NCBI GenBank assembly: GCA_937926515.1
Contig: CALAZZ010000147.1
Span: 1 to 64,000, forward strand
Direction: 5' to 3'
Origin: an uncultured Bacteroidales bacterium
Lineage (GTDB): Bacteria; Bacteroidota; Bacteroidia; Bacteroidales; F082
Length of the DNA stretch: 64,000 nt
Position numbers and translations under genes: made by a program. Below the pieces are notes generated by a model, which was not told the origin of the DNA, ran no database searches, and saw nothing but the letters and a program-made list of their open reading frames with translations. The stretch's first letter is position 1. Every line of letters begins with the position of its first letter. Positions 35,970 to 45,547 of this stretch are shown here, in pieces.

Positions 35970-36975
35970 GATCTTCTTTATTTCTATTGTTCAAAGAAAG
36001 CAAAAAATAACTTATGCCACCTAGGATCACATTCAGCAATGTTTGCCCTGCATGTGTAATAGCAACAAACGACCCTGCAGCAGCTCCACTAATAGCATAT
36101 ACCTCAACCAAAACCGCTTTTCCAATAAAGTGATAGGCACCAATTCCGCCCGGCACCGGTGCAACTATTCCCAGGCTACCAATGGCAGTGAAGGTTAAAG
36201 CAGCTATAAAATCCAAACCCGTGGTCTCGGCCAACATATAAAATGGCAGATAAACCATAAGGGCATAAAAGAACCAGATGAGCAATGTGTACAATCCAAA
36301 AAGCCACTTTGTCCTGATGTGCATAATGGTCTTGATCCCATTAAGCAGGTCGCTGATCATTTCCCTTGTTTTAGTGTAGCCTGGAATACTTTTTATATGC
36401 GACTTAAAAACATAAACAAGTACCACTGAAGCCACAAGAGATAATAACAGCACAACCATTATGACCACGATTATCCTGGCATTGTTTTCAATGGATGTAA
36501 ACAGAGGCTGAGTCAAGTCAGTTATAAGTCCTCCTGCAATATCCCATTGAAATACGATTACACTTAACAATAAAAGAGCGAGGACAGCCAGATCAAAGAT
36601 CCGTTCGGAGATCACGGAACCAAACAGGATGTTAAAGGGTACCTTTTCCTTACGCGAAAGCACTCCACAGCGCATTACTTCACCCATTCTAGGCACAGCT
36701 GTATTGGCCATATATCCTACCATAACAGCATAAAAAGTTGTGGAAAGGCGTGTTTTATATCCCAGGCTTCCAATGAGCAGATTCCACCGCAAAGCTCTGA
36801 ATACATGAGCAATTACTGCACTTATAAGCGCAAGAAACAACCAGAAATAATTGGCTTGCCTGATGTCAGTCCAGACTTCGGCTAAATCAAGCTTTCGAAA
36901 ACTCAACCAGAGTAAAAAAAATCCCAGTAATAAAAATACCAGGTACTTAATAATTTCTTTTACCTTCTTAGTCAA
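35962..36975 (-). CDS. Flippase-like (lysylphosphatidylglycerol synthase TM-type) membrane protein
   Basis: This multi-pass membrane protein of the UPF0104/LPG-synthase transmembrane family has about eight helices and the conserved segments [28 protein letters not shown], and [10 protein letters not shown]. The frame opens at an ATG at 37041, inside panD. I prefer a TTG at 36975 ([15 protein letters not shown]), 4 bases after the panD stop, giving 338 residues, since family members start with a short basic helix like this. The 359-residue version with a 62-base overlap remains possible. It probably moves a lipid intermediate across the membrane. Confidence 0.75.
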   Translation of the reverse strand: MTKKVKEIIKYLVFLLLGFFLLWLSFRKLDLAEVWTDIRQANYFWLFLALISAVIAHVFRALRWNLLIGSLGYKTRLSTTFYAVMVGYMANTAVPRMGEVMRCGVLSRKEKVPFNILFGSVISERIFDLAVLALLLLSVIVFQWDIAGGLITDLTQPLFTSIENNARIIVVIMVVLLLSLVASVVLVYVFKSHIKSIPGYTKTREMISDLLNGIKTIMHIRTKWLFGLYTLLIWFFYALMVYLPFYMLAETTGLDFIAALTFTAIGSLGIVAPVPGGIGAYHFIGKAVLVEVYAISGAAAGSFVAITHAGQTLLNVILGGISYFLLSLNNRNKEDHG

Positions 36976-36979
36976 GGTT

Positions 36980-37330
36980 TTAGTTGTTGATTCTGTTGTT
37001 ACTATCCGGAAAGATAATGGAAGGCTTAAATGACCTGGCATGCTCTAAATCCATGCTTGCGTATGATACAATAATCACCAGGTCGCCAATAGCCACTTTA
37101 CGTGCCGCTGCTCCATTGAGGGAAACGGTTCCACTACCTCGCTCTCCCTTGATCACATAAGTATCAAGACGTTCGCCATTGTTGATATTGTAAATGCTTA
37201 CCCGCTCGTTTTCAATCAGATTGGCAGCATCCATCAGATCCTCATCTATCGCTATACTGCCGATGTAATGAAGCTCTGCCTGGGTTATGGTTGCCCGGTG
37301 AATCTTGGATTTTAATACTTGTATATTCAT
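36980..37330 (-). CDS. panD: Aspartate 1-decarboxylase proenzyme
   Basis: The 116-residue enzyme makes beta-alanine for pantothenate. The self-cleavage site Gly24-Ser25 (YIGSIAID) creates the pyruvoyl group on Ser25. The conserved [16 protein letters not shown] and [10 protein letters not shown] segments are present. The gene follows panC by 62 bases on the same strand, so two pantothenate genes form an operon with the flippase-like and rfaE2-like genes. Confidence 0.96.
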   Translation of the reverse strand: MNIQVLKSKIHRATITQAELHYIGSIAIDEDLMDAANLIENERVSIYNINNGERLDTYVIKGERGSGTVSLNGAAARKVAIGDLVIIVSYASMDLEHARSFKPSIIFPDSNNRINN

Positions 37331-37392
37331 TTAATCCGGTTGTATGATCGCTAATCAGTTCCAAATATAACGAATTTCGGGCACCAAAATTA

Positions 37393-38235
37393 CTAATAAA
37401 TCCGAATATTATCGATTAATCTTACTTGTCCCAGATATATTGCTACAAACAAAATGGCACCTTTTGCTGAAGACCAATCCTGAAGCGGCTGGAGCATTTT
37501 ATCATCCGCAATCTCCACATAATCAATTTGAAATGCAGGCACTCGCTGAAAGCGATCACGCACCCATGCCTTCATTTGGGCAGGGCTGTTTGTGGGAAAT
37601 AAGCCCACTGCATCCTGAAGTGTTTCATATATCTTTGGTGCCACAGCCCGCTCTTTTGCAGTCAACCTTGCATTACGTGAACTCATGGCCAATCCATCCC
37701 TTTCGCGCACAATAGGACATGGTATTATGTTCACAGGAATTCGATTCCGGCGCACCAGCTCCTTAATAATAGCCAACTGCTGAAAATCCTTTTCTCCAAA
37801 ATAAGCTCTATGTGGTTTTACAATATCAAACAGCTTGCGCACCACAATGGCAACTCCATCAAAGTGGCCTGGTCTTGCACTTCCCTCCATGGTTTCGGCC
37901 AAAAGGCCAAAATCATAATGTATGATCTCGGGCTCAGGATACATTTCGTCCACTGAAGGATAAAAGAGCACATCACAGCCCACACTTTCAAGCATTTGTG
38001 CGTCCTCATCGTATGTACGTGGATACTTTTGAAGATCTTCCGGATTATTGAATTGGATCGGGTTGACAAAAATACTCACGATTAAGAGGTCATTCTCATT
38101 TTTAGCCTTTCTCATCAATTGGAGGTGGCCTTCATGAAGCGCCCCCATGGTAGGGACAAATCCAATTGATAAAAAACGTTGATCGTCAGCATCCAAATGT
38201 TGACGTAATTTCTTAATTTGCTTAAAAACCAACAT
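37393..38235 (-). CDS. panC: Pantothenate synthetase
   Basis: The 280-residue enzyme joins pantoate and beta-alanine using ATP. It has the HIGH-type motif in VPTMGALHEGHLQLM, the SIFVNPIQF segment, GEKDFQQLAII, and the KMSKS-like region RERDGLAMSSRNARL. Full length. It follows the thioredoxin-like gene by 3 bases. panB is not in the window. Confidence 0.97.
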   Translation of the reverse strand: MLVFKQIKKLRQHLDADDQRFLSIGFVPTMGALHEGHLQLMRKAKNENDLLIVSIFVNPIQFNNPEDLQKYPRTYDEDAQMLESVGCDVLFYPSVDEMYPEPEIIHYDFGLLAETMEGSARPGHFDGVAIVVRKLFDIVKPHRAYFGEKDFQQLAIIKELVRRNRIPVNIIPCPIVRERDGLAMSSRNARLTAKERAVAPKIYETLQDAVGLFPTNSPAQMKAWVRDRFQRVPAFQIDYVEIADDKMLQPLQDWSSAKGAILFVAIYLGQVRLIDNIRIY

Positions 38236-38238
38236 GCG

Positions 38239-38766
38239 CTATCTTGATAAGTCAGTTAAAATTATTAACATATCTTCTTCAAGGCTTTCGGTAGGCCTTT
38301 CAATAATTCGCCCGATTTCATTGTTCTGTTTGTAAAAAATAAAAGTTGGTACCAAACCAATATTTAAATCTTCAATGTCAATTTCCCCTGCCATCTTTCT
38401 ACTGTCAACACCAATCATTTCCAGTTGATGCAGGTCAAAATTCAATTGATCCAGAATTTTAATAAACCTAGGTACCTGTCTTTTGCTATCAATACACCAA
38501 GTAGCCAGGACAATTCTGATTTTCACATCAGCCATAAGATCATAAAGTTGATTCATTACTTTAGGATTAGAACGATACGATTCATACTCCTTAAAATAAT
38601 AGCTTGCAAACTCCCCTTGTTGCAATCCCTCGATACTGATATGGTCGATAAGTATTGGTTTTTTCCTGATAGAATCATAAACACTTCTGTTCAAATTCTG
38701 AGCAATAACGATAGGCCCGATTGAAAAAACCAGTAAAACCAAGAGTATGTGCCTGGCAATATTCAT
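38239..38766 (-). CDS. Exported thioredoxin-like protein
   Basis: The 175-residue protein has an N-terminal signal peptide (MNIARHILLVLLVFSIGPIV) and a thioredoxin-fold core: IRIVLATWCIDSKRQVPRF, then a beta-strand and VPTFIFYK with the cis-Pro. The usual CxxC is reduced to one cysteine (WCIDS), so it is probably not a normal disulfide oxidoreductase. It is 3 bases upstream of panC and has its own -7 box. Function is unknown. Confidence 0.82.
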   Translation of the reverse strand: MNIARHILLVLLVFSIGPIVIAQNLNRSVYDSIRKKPILIDHISIEGLQQGEFASYYFKEYESYRSNPKVMNQLYDLMADVKIRIVLATWCIDSKRQVPRFIKILDQLNFDLHQLEMIGVDSRKMAGEIDIEDLNIGLVPTFIFYKQNNEIGRIIERPTESLEEDMLIILTDLSR

Positions 38767-38784
38767 CTCATTAATTTTTCATCA

Positions 38785-38792
38785 CAAAAGTA
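38785..38792 (-). promoter_or_regulatory. Predicted -7 box for thioredoxin-like/pan operon
   Basis: The minus-strand reading is TACTTTTG, 18 bases before the ATG at 38766. It could drive the operon through panC and panD. Confidence 0.5.
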
Positions 38793-38906
38793 CGGGATTT
38801 ACTTTTCTAAACCGGGATAAAAGTCATAAATTGCTGGTATTCAAATTAATTCTCTCAAAATGCGTAAAACATAAGAATTCTTTATTATCATTTCCACACA
38901 TCTGCC

Positions 38907-38914
38907 TACATTTG
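38907..38914 (+). promoter_or_regulatory. Predicted -7 box for the 38937 gene
   Basis: TACATTTG, an exact consensus match 22 bases before the ATG. Confidence 0.5.
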
Positions 38915-38936
38915 CAAAACTTATCAAAATCGCAGT

Positions 38937-39239
38937 ATGACGCTTGTAACTACAAACCCTTTTGACCTCAGTAAAGATGATTTCTTAAATCGTGATCTGC
39001 TTCGTGAGCAGCTCAAGAAATTCATCAAAGGATTGCTTGAAGATGATTTTGAACATTTGTGTGCACTAATGTACAGACATGATGTGCATGAAGAAGAATT
39101 CAACAAAGCGCTTGCATTGGCTAATGATGATGATCGCGCCCTCAAGATTGCCGAACTGGTTATTGACAGGGAGTTACAAAAAATGGAAACCCGGGCTGCA
39201 TATGCCCGTCACAAAACAAAAACCAAGCTAAACCGATAG
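38937..39239 (+). CDS. Small helical protein of unknown function
   Basis: The 100-residue protein is predicted mostly helical and strongly charged (for example LREQLKKFIKGLLEDDFEHLCAL, shown only in part; ELVIDRELQKMETRAAYARHK). No signal peptide, membrane segment or known motif is seen. It has its own -7 box and precedes the zinc transporter gene by 79 bases. I recognise no family. Its codon use looks like the neighbours, so it is likely real. Confidence 0.6.
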   Translation: MTLVTTNPFDLSKDDFLNRDLLREQLKKFIKGLLEDDFEHLCALMYRHDVHEEEFNKALALANDDDRALKIAELVIDRELQKMETRAAYARHKTKTKLNR

Positions 39240-39318
39240 GATTGATCAAGCTTAATATAGCTGTAAATCAAAAATTTGACATTAGCGACATAGAATAAAT
39301 TCAATGAAATAAGCTACG

Positions 39319-40128
39319 ATGCTGGAGCATGAAAATCTTCTGCTTGCATTTGGCCTAACGCTATTTGCAGGACTCTCAACAGGTATTGGCAGTGCCATTG
39401 CCTTGTTGGCAAAGCGCACCAATACTAAATTTCTATCGGTTTCATTAGGATTTTCAGCCGGTGTGATGGTCTATGTTTCTTTTGTTGAGATCCTGACAAA
39501 GGCTCGTCTGCACCTGGTTGCTGAACTTGGCACAGTGAGCGGCACCTGGGTTGTAACAGCTGGTTTTTTTGCCGGCATATTGGTGATTGGGCTTATTGAC
39601 AGGTTCATTCCCAGCATTGAAAACCCGCATGAAATAAGAAGGGTTGAGGAAATGGATACTGCCACCAAAAATAACCACAAGCTCAAACGGGCGGGGGTCT
39701 TTACGGCTATTGCCATCGCTTTGCATAATTTCCCAGAAGGACTGGCCACCTTTACAGCAGCTATTACCGATCCTGCCCTCGGTATAGCCATTGCAGTAGC
39801 CATTGCCATTCACAACATACCTGAAGGTATTGCCGTGTCTGTACCTATATACTATGCAACAGGCAGCAGGACCAAGGCATTCTGGCTTTCGTTCAGCAGT
39901 GGGTTGGCCGAGCCATTGGGTGCATTGATTGGCTTTTTCTTGCTTTTTGCTTTCATTGGCCCGGTTATGTTTGGTGTTTTATTTGCAGCTGTCGCAGGCA
40001 TCATGGTATTCATTTCGCTTGATGAGTTGTTGCCGGCAGCAGCCGAATTCGGAGAGCACCACCTGGCTATCTATGGCCTGGTTGCTGGTATGGCTGTGAT
40101 GGCCTTTAGCTTGCTACTCTTTATTTGA
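39319..40128 (+). CDS. zupT: ZIP-family metal transporter (ZupT-like)
   Basis: The 269-residue inner-membrane protein has eight predicted helices and the two ZIP metal-binding motifs, [10 protein letters not shown] (about residue 136) and [15 protein letters not shown] (about 165). The loop between helices 3 and 4 is charged rather than His-rich. It imports zinc, and in E. coli also other divalent ions. Length matches ZupT. It converges on cydB. Confidence 0.93.
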   Translation: MLEHENLLLAFGLTLFAGLSTGIGSAIALLAKRTNTKFLSVSLGFSAGVMVYVSFVEILTKARLHLVAELGTVSGTWVVTAGFFAGILVIGLIDRFIPSIENPHEIRRVEEMDTATKNNHKLKRAGVFTAIAIALHNFPEGLATFTAAITDPALGIAIAVAIAIHNIPEGIAVSVPIYYATGSRTKAFWLSFSSGLAEPLGALIGFFLLFAFIGPVMFGVLFAAVAGIMVFISLDELLPAAAEFGEHHLAIYGLVAGMAVMAFSLLLFI

Positions 40129-40146
40129 TGGTCGATGGAATGAGTG

Positions 40147-41181
40147 CTAATAGCTGGTTTCATCAAGCTTTACTTTCCCCCAGAACGTTTTATACACAAA
40201 TACAGTGTAAATAATTACCAAGGGAGCACCGATCGCTGTAATATTTAGCATGATGCGCAAGGCATTTTCTGATGAAGATGCATTATATACTGTTAGGTCA
40301 TATTGTGGGCCCAGGGTAGAAAATACCATCACAGGATATAATTCGATTGCCACTAGTATGAGTAAAAAACTCATGGTCAATGCAGAAAATAAAAATGCCA
40401 TAACATATTTACCCCTATTTACCAGACGCGGCACATTGGCAATACTCAGAAATGCAAGTACTGGCACCATAAACAGAGCTACATTCTCATAAATATCATC
40501 TGTGAGGTGCGGAATGTAAATCAAGGTATAGAGCGTAACCAGACTATAACTTACAATGAAGAATATGATGGTTTTTTTCAATAGCTGATTGACCCTGGCA
40601 AACAATTTCCCTTCGGTTTTCATGGCCAGGTAAATGGCTCCATGCATCATGAATAATGCAACTGTAGTGATGCCAACCATTATAGCATAAGGGTGGAGAA
40701 AATCAAGCCAATGTCCTTGAAATTCATAATTAAAGCCAAGTTCAATGCCCCAAAGTATATTGCCCATCACGATGCCCAGCAACAAGGCCATCAAAATACT
40801 GGATAGGCTATAGCTGATATCCCATGCATTGCGCCACCATTTCATATGTTCCTTGCTCCTGAACTCAATGGATACAGCTCTAAAAATCAGTACAGCTAGA
40901 AACAGCATGAAGGGGATATACATCGCAGAAAAAATGGAGGCATATAAAATGGGGAAACCCGCAAACAGTGCCCCACCTCCTATTACCAACCAGACCTCAT
41001 TTCCATCCCAAACAGGCCCCACTGCATTCAAGGCAATACGGCGGCTTTCTTCCTTTTTGAAAAATAAATGCAAGGCACCTGCACCCAGATCAAAACCATC
41101 TAAGATGGCATATCCCGAAAACAGTGCACCTATAACTAAAAACCATAAGGTGGGATAATCAATTCCTAAAAATGTAGCCAT
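40147..41181 (-). CDS. cydB: Cytochrome bd ubiquinol oxidase subunit II
   Basis: The 344-residue membrane subunit has the CydB pattern GYAILDGFDLGAGALHLF at the start and the GPVWDGNEVWLV motif. About nine helices are predicted. With CydA it forms the high-affinity quinol oxidase that reduces oxygen at low concentration. It follows cydA by 23 bases; no cydX-like ORF was seen in the gap. Confidence 0.95.
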   Translation of the reverse strand: MATFLGIDYPTLWFLVIGALFSGYAILDGFDLGAGALHLFFKKEESRRIALNAVGPVWDGNEVWLVIGGGALFAGFPILYASIFSAMYIPFMLFLAVLIFRAVSIEFRSKEHMKWWRNAWDISYSLSSILMALLLGIVMGNILWGIELGFNYEFQGHWLDFLHPYAIMVGITTVALFMMHGAIYLAMKTEGKLFARVNQLLKKTIIFFIVSYSLVTLYTLIYIPHLTDDIYENVALFMVPVLAFLSIANVPRLVNRGKYVMAFLFSALTMSFLLILVAIELYPVMVFSTLGPQYDLTVYNASSSENALRIMLNITAIGAPLVIIYTVFVYKTFWGKVKLDETSY

Positions 41182-41204
41182 GATTTACAAAGTTTTATTC
41201 TTAT

Positions 41205-42581
41205 CTATTGATTTAGCACCTCTGAAATGCTTTCCTGACGAGGCCTACCGGTACTATGGCCTTCGTCATAAGGCCCTGCCTGTATCTTCTTGTTCATCAA
41301 ATAAATAAACAATACGAAAAGCAATGCGTAAATAAGTGTGAACATGACAAGCGAGAACACCACCTGGTTTGAGGTAACCACTGCTGAAAGGGCATCAGAA
41401 GTGCGAAGCAAGCCATAGACTACCCAAGGTTGCCGACCCATTTCAGCTGCAAACCATCCAAACTGATTGGCCAATTGAGGCAGGATCACTGAAAAAACAA
41501 ATACCCACATGATCCACCTGTATTTAAACAGTTTACCACGCCACCATAGATATGCCCCAACCACAGTAAGCAGAATAAAATATAAGCCAAAGGCAACCAT
41601 CAAATGATAAAACTGGAATATAGCATTTACAGCGGTTGGAATCTCGTCTTGAGGAAAATCATTGAGCCCTGTTACAGTTTCATTAAAATTTCCATAAAGC
41701 AAAAAACTTAACCCACCCGGAATAAAAGGCCCATAAACCTGCTGATTCTGCTGGTCAACCCAGCCAAAAAGATACAGATCAGCTCTGTTTTCTGTATTGT
41801 AATGACCCTCAAAAGCCGCAAGTTTTGCAGGTTGGTTTTCAGCCACACCAGCTGCTGAGCTGTGTCCCGTCACCAGTTGAAGGATCGAAAAAACCAAACT
41901 CACCATCAAGGCTATCGGAAAAGCCTTTTTAGAAATTTCCACAAAACGACCCCTCAAAAAATAAAATGCATGCACACTCATAACCAGAAATGCACCGGCG
42001 ATCAAAGCCCCAATCCAAACATGCAAAATTCTGTCAACGCTGGAAGGGTTGAAAACCATAGCCCAGAAGTCAGTGATCTCTGCCCTGGCGTTCAATCCCT
42101 CGCCAACAATATGATGGCCTGCAGGAGTTTGTTGCCAACTATTGGCCACAACAATCCAAACAGCTGAAAACATGGAGCCTACCCATACTCCTATGGTCGA
42201 TACAAAATGTACGATAGGTTTCACCCTGTTCCATCCGAAAAGGAGCACACCCAGAAAACCACTTTCCAATGCAAAGGCAAATATACCTTCAGCTGCAAGC
42301 GCACTGCCGAAGACATCCCCCACATAACGGGAATAGGTTGCCCAATTGGTGCCAAACTCGAATTCCATCACAATGCCTGTGGCTACACCGAGGCCAAAGG
42401 TGATGGCAAATATCTTGGTCCAGAAACGTGCCAGCTGCTCATATTGCTTGTTGCCCGTGCGGATATAAGCACCCTCCATGAGTACCATAATGAAGCCCAG
42501 TCCGATACTTAAGGGAGGATAGATGTAATGAAATGATATTGTGAAGGCAAACTGAATTCTGGAGAGTAATTCAACGTCCAT
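41205..42581 (-). CDS. cydA: Cytochrome bd ubiquinol oxidase subunit I
   Basis: The 458-residue subunit carries the heme and quinol sites: the axial His in [29 protein letters not shown], the [13 protein letters not shown] motif and the QLVTGHSSA segment. The quinol-binding Q-loop is short, so it is the short-loop type. It would oxidise menaquinol made by the men cluster further on. It is first in the cydAB operon, with a -7 box about 75 bases upstream. Confidence 0.96.
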   Translation of the reverse strand: MDVELLSRIQFAFTISFHYIYPPLSIGLGFIMVLMEGAYIRTGNKQYEQLARFWTKIFAITFGLGVATGIVMEFEFGTNWATYSRYVGDVFGSALAAEGIFAFALESGFLGVLLFGWNRVKPIVHFVSTIGVWVGSMFSAVWIVVANSWQQTPAGHHIVGEGLNARAEITDFWAMVFNPSSVDRILHVWIGALIAGAFLVMSVHAFYFLRGRFVEISKKAFPIALMVSLVFSILQLVTGHSSAAGVAENQPAKLAAFEGHYNTENRADLYLFGWVDQQNQQVYGPFIPGGLSFLLYGNFNETVTGLNDFPQDEIPTAVNAIFQFYHLMVAFGLYFILLTVVGAYLWWRGKLFKYRWIMWVFVFSVILPQLANQFGWFAAEMGRQPWVVYGLLRTSDALSAVVTSNQVVFSLVMFTLIYALLFVLFIYLMNKKIQAGPYDEGHSTGRPRQESISEVLNQ

Positions 42582-42654
42582 GATATTTGGTTATTAAATT
42601 ATTGATATAAAGGAACTTAATATCACTTCTATCAATAAAAAGGTTTTGATCTTT

Positions 42655-42662
42655 CAAAGTTA
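42655..42662 (-). promoter_or_regulatory. Predicted -7 box for cydAB
   Basis: The minus-strand reading is TAACTTTG, giving a leader of about 65 bases before the cydA ATG. Confidence 0.4.
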
Positions 42663-42874
42663 ATCAAACAAACTCAGGATTTTGAGGATAGGCAGCATGT
42701 ATTTCTTTGGAAGCTCAAAATTTAGATTGGTTTTAAATAGCCGGCATCATCTCTTTACTGTGATCATGAAGCGTGATAATAAGCCGGATGGAGGCATCAA
42801 TTATGTGGACTTACTTTATTAGAAACCTGGAAACAATAGAATCTATTCAAAAGGCCAAATTTACGGCAAAGGCC

Positions 42875-43597
42875 TTAGGTTTCATTTTTTACCTCTAACC
42901 TGAATCCGGCTCCATGAACATTTATGATGGACACATTTGGGTCATCTTTTAGATATTTCCGCAATTTGGCAATAAAAACATCCATGCTCCTGCCTGCAAA
43001 ATAGTCTGCATCGCCCCAAACAATATTAAGCGCCATTTCACGAGGCAGTAATCTATTGCGGTATGCACATAGCAACCTTAGCAGTGCAACCTCCTTACGG
43101 GTCAATGATTGTATCTTGCCATTGGCTGCAAGAGACATATTTGGTACATCAAAAGTATACATGCCAATGTCATAGCATTCAGCCATATCCTCTCCATCCA
43201 GTAGATTCGACCTGTTGCATCTGCGTAATATAGCCCTGATGCGCATGTTCAACTCTTCAGTGCTGAATGGCTTGGTAATATAATCATCACACCCCTGTTG
43301 AAATCCTTTGATCCGGTCTTCCTTCAATGATTTTGCTGTCAGGAAGATGATCGGTACAGTAGCATCACGCTTTCTGATCTCACCGGCCAAAGCGAAGCCA
43401 TCCATTTTTGGCATCATTACATCCAGGATACAAAGGTCGAAGTTCTTCTTTACAAAGAGCTTCAGGCCTTCATTTCCATCTTGTCCGAGTGTACAGGAAA
43501 AACCCATCATCTCCAGATAATCCTGTAGTATCATACTAAGGTTAGTATCATCCTCGACCAACAAAATATTGATTTTCTGATTAGCTGATTCTGTCAT
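42875..43597 (-). CDS. OmpR-type response regulator
   Basis: The 240-residue regulator has a receiver domain (LLVEDDTNLS, phospho-Asp in LCILDVMMPKMDG, Lys in DDYITKPFS) and a winged-helix OmpR/PhoB domain (QSLTRKEVALLRLLCAY, SMDVFIAKLRKYL, VHGAGFRLE). It starts inside the end of the histidine kinase gene (17-base overlap), so translation is coupled. The order kinase then regulator resembles the RprX/RprY system of Bacteroides; the resemblance is by architecture only. Confidence 0.94.
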   Translation of the reverse strand: MTESANQKINILLVEDDTNLSMILQDYLEMMGFSCTLGQDGNEGLKLFVKKNFDLCILDVMMPKMDGFALAGEIRKRDATVPIIFLTAKSLKEDRIKGFQQGCDDYITKPFSTEELNMRIRAILRRCNRSNLLDGEDMAECYDIGMYTFDVPNMSLAANGKIQSLTRKEVALLRLLCAYRNRLLPREMALNIVWGDADYFAGRSMDVFIAKLRKYLKDDPNVSIINVHGAGFRLEVKNET

Positions 43598-44894
43598 TGA
43601 TCTTCAAATTTTCAGAATAACGATAGGGTAAAAATACATTAAATACTGAACCTTTGCCGGGTTCACTTTGTAATTTGATTTTTCCACCATGCATTTCCAC
43701 CAGCTTTTTCACATAATACAAGCCAAGACCAAATCCTTTTACATCGTGTACATCTCCGGTATGTACCCTGTACAGGTTTTTAAAGATCAATTCTTGATTT
43801 TCGACTGAAATACCTACGCCCTTATCGGCAACAGATACAGTTATGCCCTGATTGTCGGATCTGGAAGTTATGGTGATCTGGGGCTTTTGTGGGGAGTATT
43901 TCACAGCATTTTCAACCAGGTTGCTGAATACATTGTAAATATGCATTCGATCCCCTTCAATCGTAAATGGTTCTGCAAGCAAGTCAAGCCTGATAACTCC
44001 ACCCAGCTCACGGATTCGCATGTCGAAGCTCTCAACCACTTTCTCCAGAATACGGTGAATATCCGTTTCCTTGATCCTTAACTTGGTTTCTCCTTTATCC
44101 AGAATTGCAATCTGAAGGACCTGCTCTACCTGGTCCTGAAGGCGTTGGTTCTCTTTAAAGATAACACTGGCATATTTTTTTGTTCGTTCTGTTTCATGGC
44201 TAACCTCAGGCTTCATAAGCATTTCTGCAGCCAGTGATATTGTAGCTATCGGGGTCTTGAACTCATGAGTCATATTATTGATAAAATCTGTTTTCATTTC
44301 AGACAATTTCTTCTGCATCAAAACGGTCTTAATCGTAATCCAGAAACTGAAAATCATAATAATAAGGAAGATGGCTGACAATGCCATCCAGACAATGATC
44401 TGATTGTAGATAATGCCTTGCTGAAACGGAAAAAACATGCTGAACTGGTAATTGCCCTCGCTCACCAGGGCTTTGATATTTTGTTGATGTGTTGAGTTGA
44501 TAAGCTGGTTCGTGTAGCCGTCATACGAACCCATTACGAATGTCCGGTCATCCTCGTTATAGATCCCATATACATAATCCTTATTAATACGCATACATCC
44601 CATCTCAGCCCTGATCAACGAATCAAGCAGCCTGTTGTCAATCAGATTAAAAATACTCTGGTCTGAATCTACATCCGTAAACTCATCGTCAATCGATTTT
44701 TTTGTGATCTTTGCTTCATTGTTCTTTTCAAGCAATTGGTTAAAAACAGATTTCATGGCAATGCTTACACTCTGCCTGAACTGGTCTTCTTTAAGGAATA
44801 TCGCATTCTGAACCCAGAAAACCTGGGTAAAAACAACACCTAGCAATGACATGAATGCAATAATGATAATCAGGTTAAAAAAACGGGGCTTCAT
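43581..44894 (-). CDS. Membrane sensor histidine kinase
   Basis: I start at the ATG at 44894 (MKPRFFNLIII), 437 residues, since the predicted transcription start lies about at the alternative ATG at 44912. Two transmembrane helices (near residues 6-28 and about 165-187) flank a periplasmic sensor of about 135 residues. Then come HisKA (FINNMTHEFKTPIATISLA, with the phospho-His in HEFKTP) and HATPase (VFSNLVENAVKYS, VADKGVGIS, GFGLGLYYVKKLVE) domains. It works with the OmpR-type regulator. Target genes are unknown; the divergent Lys/Cys-rich peptide gene is a candidate. Confidence 0.93.
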   Translation of the reverse strand: MKPRFFNLIIIIAFMSLLGVVFTQVFWVQNAIFLKEDQFRQSVSIAMKSVFNQLLEKNNEAKITKKSIDDEFTDVDSDQSIFNLIDNRLLDSLIRAEMGCMRINKDYVYGIYNEDDRTFVMGSYDGYTNQLINSTHQQNIKALVSEGNYQFSMFFPFQQGIIYNQIIVWMALSAIFLIIMIFSFWITIKTVLMQKKLSEMKTDFINNMTHEFKTPIATISLAAEMLMKPEVSHETERTKKYASVIFKENQRLQDQVEQVLQIAILDKGETKLRIKETDIHRILEKVVESFDMRIRELGGVIRLDLLAEPFTIEGDRMHIYNVFSNLVENAVKYSPQKPQITITSRSDNQGITVSVADKGVGISVENQELIFKNLYRVHTGDVHDVKGFGLGLYYVKKLVEMHGGKIKLQSEPGKGSVFNVFLPYRYSENLKINDRIS

Positions 44895-44914
44895 CAATGG
44901 TCTGAATTTCAAGA

Positions 44915-44922
44915 CAAAGTTA
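44915..44922 (-). promoter_or_regulatory. Predicted -7 box for the kinase gene
   Basis: The minus-strand reading is TAACTTTG. Its position supports the kinase start at 44894. Confidence 0.45.
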
Positions 44923-45007
44923 AATGATAGTAAAGGTAAAAAAATATCTTAACTTTTTGTTAACAGTTTTTAACAGCCAATTAACAGCCAATGGCAGATT
45001 CAGCCTT

Positions 45008-45015
45008 TATATTTG
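45008..45015 (+). promoter_or_regulatory. Predicted -7 box for the Lys/Cys-rich peptide gene
   Basis: TATATTTG, 33 bases before the ATG at 45049, divergent from the kinase promoter about 86 bases away. Confidence 0.5.
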
Positions 45016-45048
45016 CTCCCTAATCAGTAATTAAACTATCAAAATACT

Positions 45049-45294
45049 ATGAAAAAATTAGCACTAAGTCTCGCAATTGTTGCATTCTTCGCATTTGGAA
45101 CTGCTGGATTCACCAGCGTAGTAGCTAACCCGGTAAGCACTGAGGTTGCATCACCTGACGAAGCAAAAAAGGATGAAAAGAAAGCTAAAGGTGACGAATG
45201 CGCACCAAAAGAAGCTAAATCTGAGTGCTGCAGCTCAAAAACTGCAAAAAGTGGCTGTGGTGATAAAAAAGCAAAATCCCCAGAAAAAATCTAA
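45049..45294 (+). CDS. Small exported Lys/Ala/Cys-rich protein
   Basis: The 81-residue product has a clear signal peptide (MKKLALSLAIVAFFAFGTAG, cleavage near VVANP). The mature 50 or so residues are low-complexity, rich in Lys, Ala, Glu and Ser, with four cysteines in the spacing C-x8-C-C-x8-C within three imperfect repeats containing KEAKS, KTAKS and KKAKS. The cysteines could bind metal or form disulfides in the periplasm. It is monocistronic, with its own -7 box and a strong terminator, and is divergent from a two-component system. I recognise no family. Confidence 0.7.
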   Translation: MKKLALSLAIVAFFAFGTAGFTSVVANPVSTEVASPDEAKKDEKKAKGDECAPKEAKSECCSSKTAKSGCGDKKAKSPEKI

Positions 45295-45323
45295 TCCCAA
45301 CGTTTTGTTTTAATTTGGTTTGG

Positions 45324-45355
45324 GCCTTCCGACGTCCTGTCGGGGGGCTTTTTTT
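45324..45355 (+). terminator. Rho-independent terminator
   Basis: GCCTTCCGAC pairs (with two G-U pairs) with GTCGGGGGGC across a 5-base loop, followed by seven T. It ends the Lys/Cys-rich peptide transcript, 30 bases after its stop. Confidence 0.85.
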
Positions 45356-45522
45356 ATGCCTCCACTTACCGATTCACTGCAATAAATCCAACAGAACACA
45401 TCTCCCACCCCAGTCACATCAAGGATCATCCTCGCCTTAGCCTACTTACTGGTAATCTGTAATTTGGTAAGGTCGATTATCACCTTTGCTGAGTATGGAT
45501 GCCTTATCGAGTAAAAATCCTG

Positions 45523-45530
45523 TACATTTG
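45523..45530 (+). promoter_or_regulatory. Predicted -7 box for the OsmC operon
   Basis: TACATTTG, 18 bases before the ATG at 45548. Confidence 0.5.
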
Positions 45531-45547
45531 CTCAAATTATACAGATT

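Noticed and set aside
42697..42822. 41-codon plus-strand ORF upstream of cydA
   Set aside because: No family, no promoter box, and it lies across the cydAB upstream region. The length is within what chance gives.
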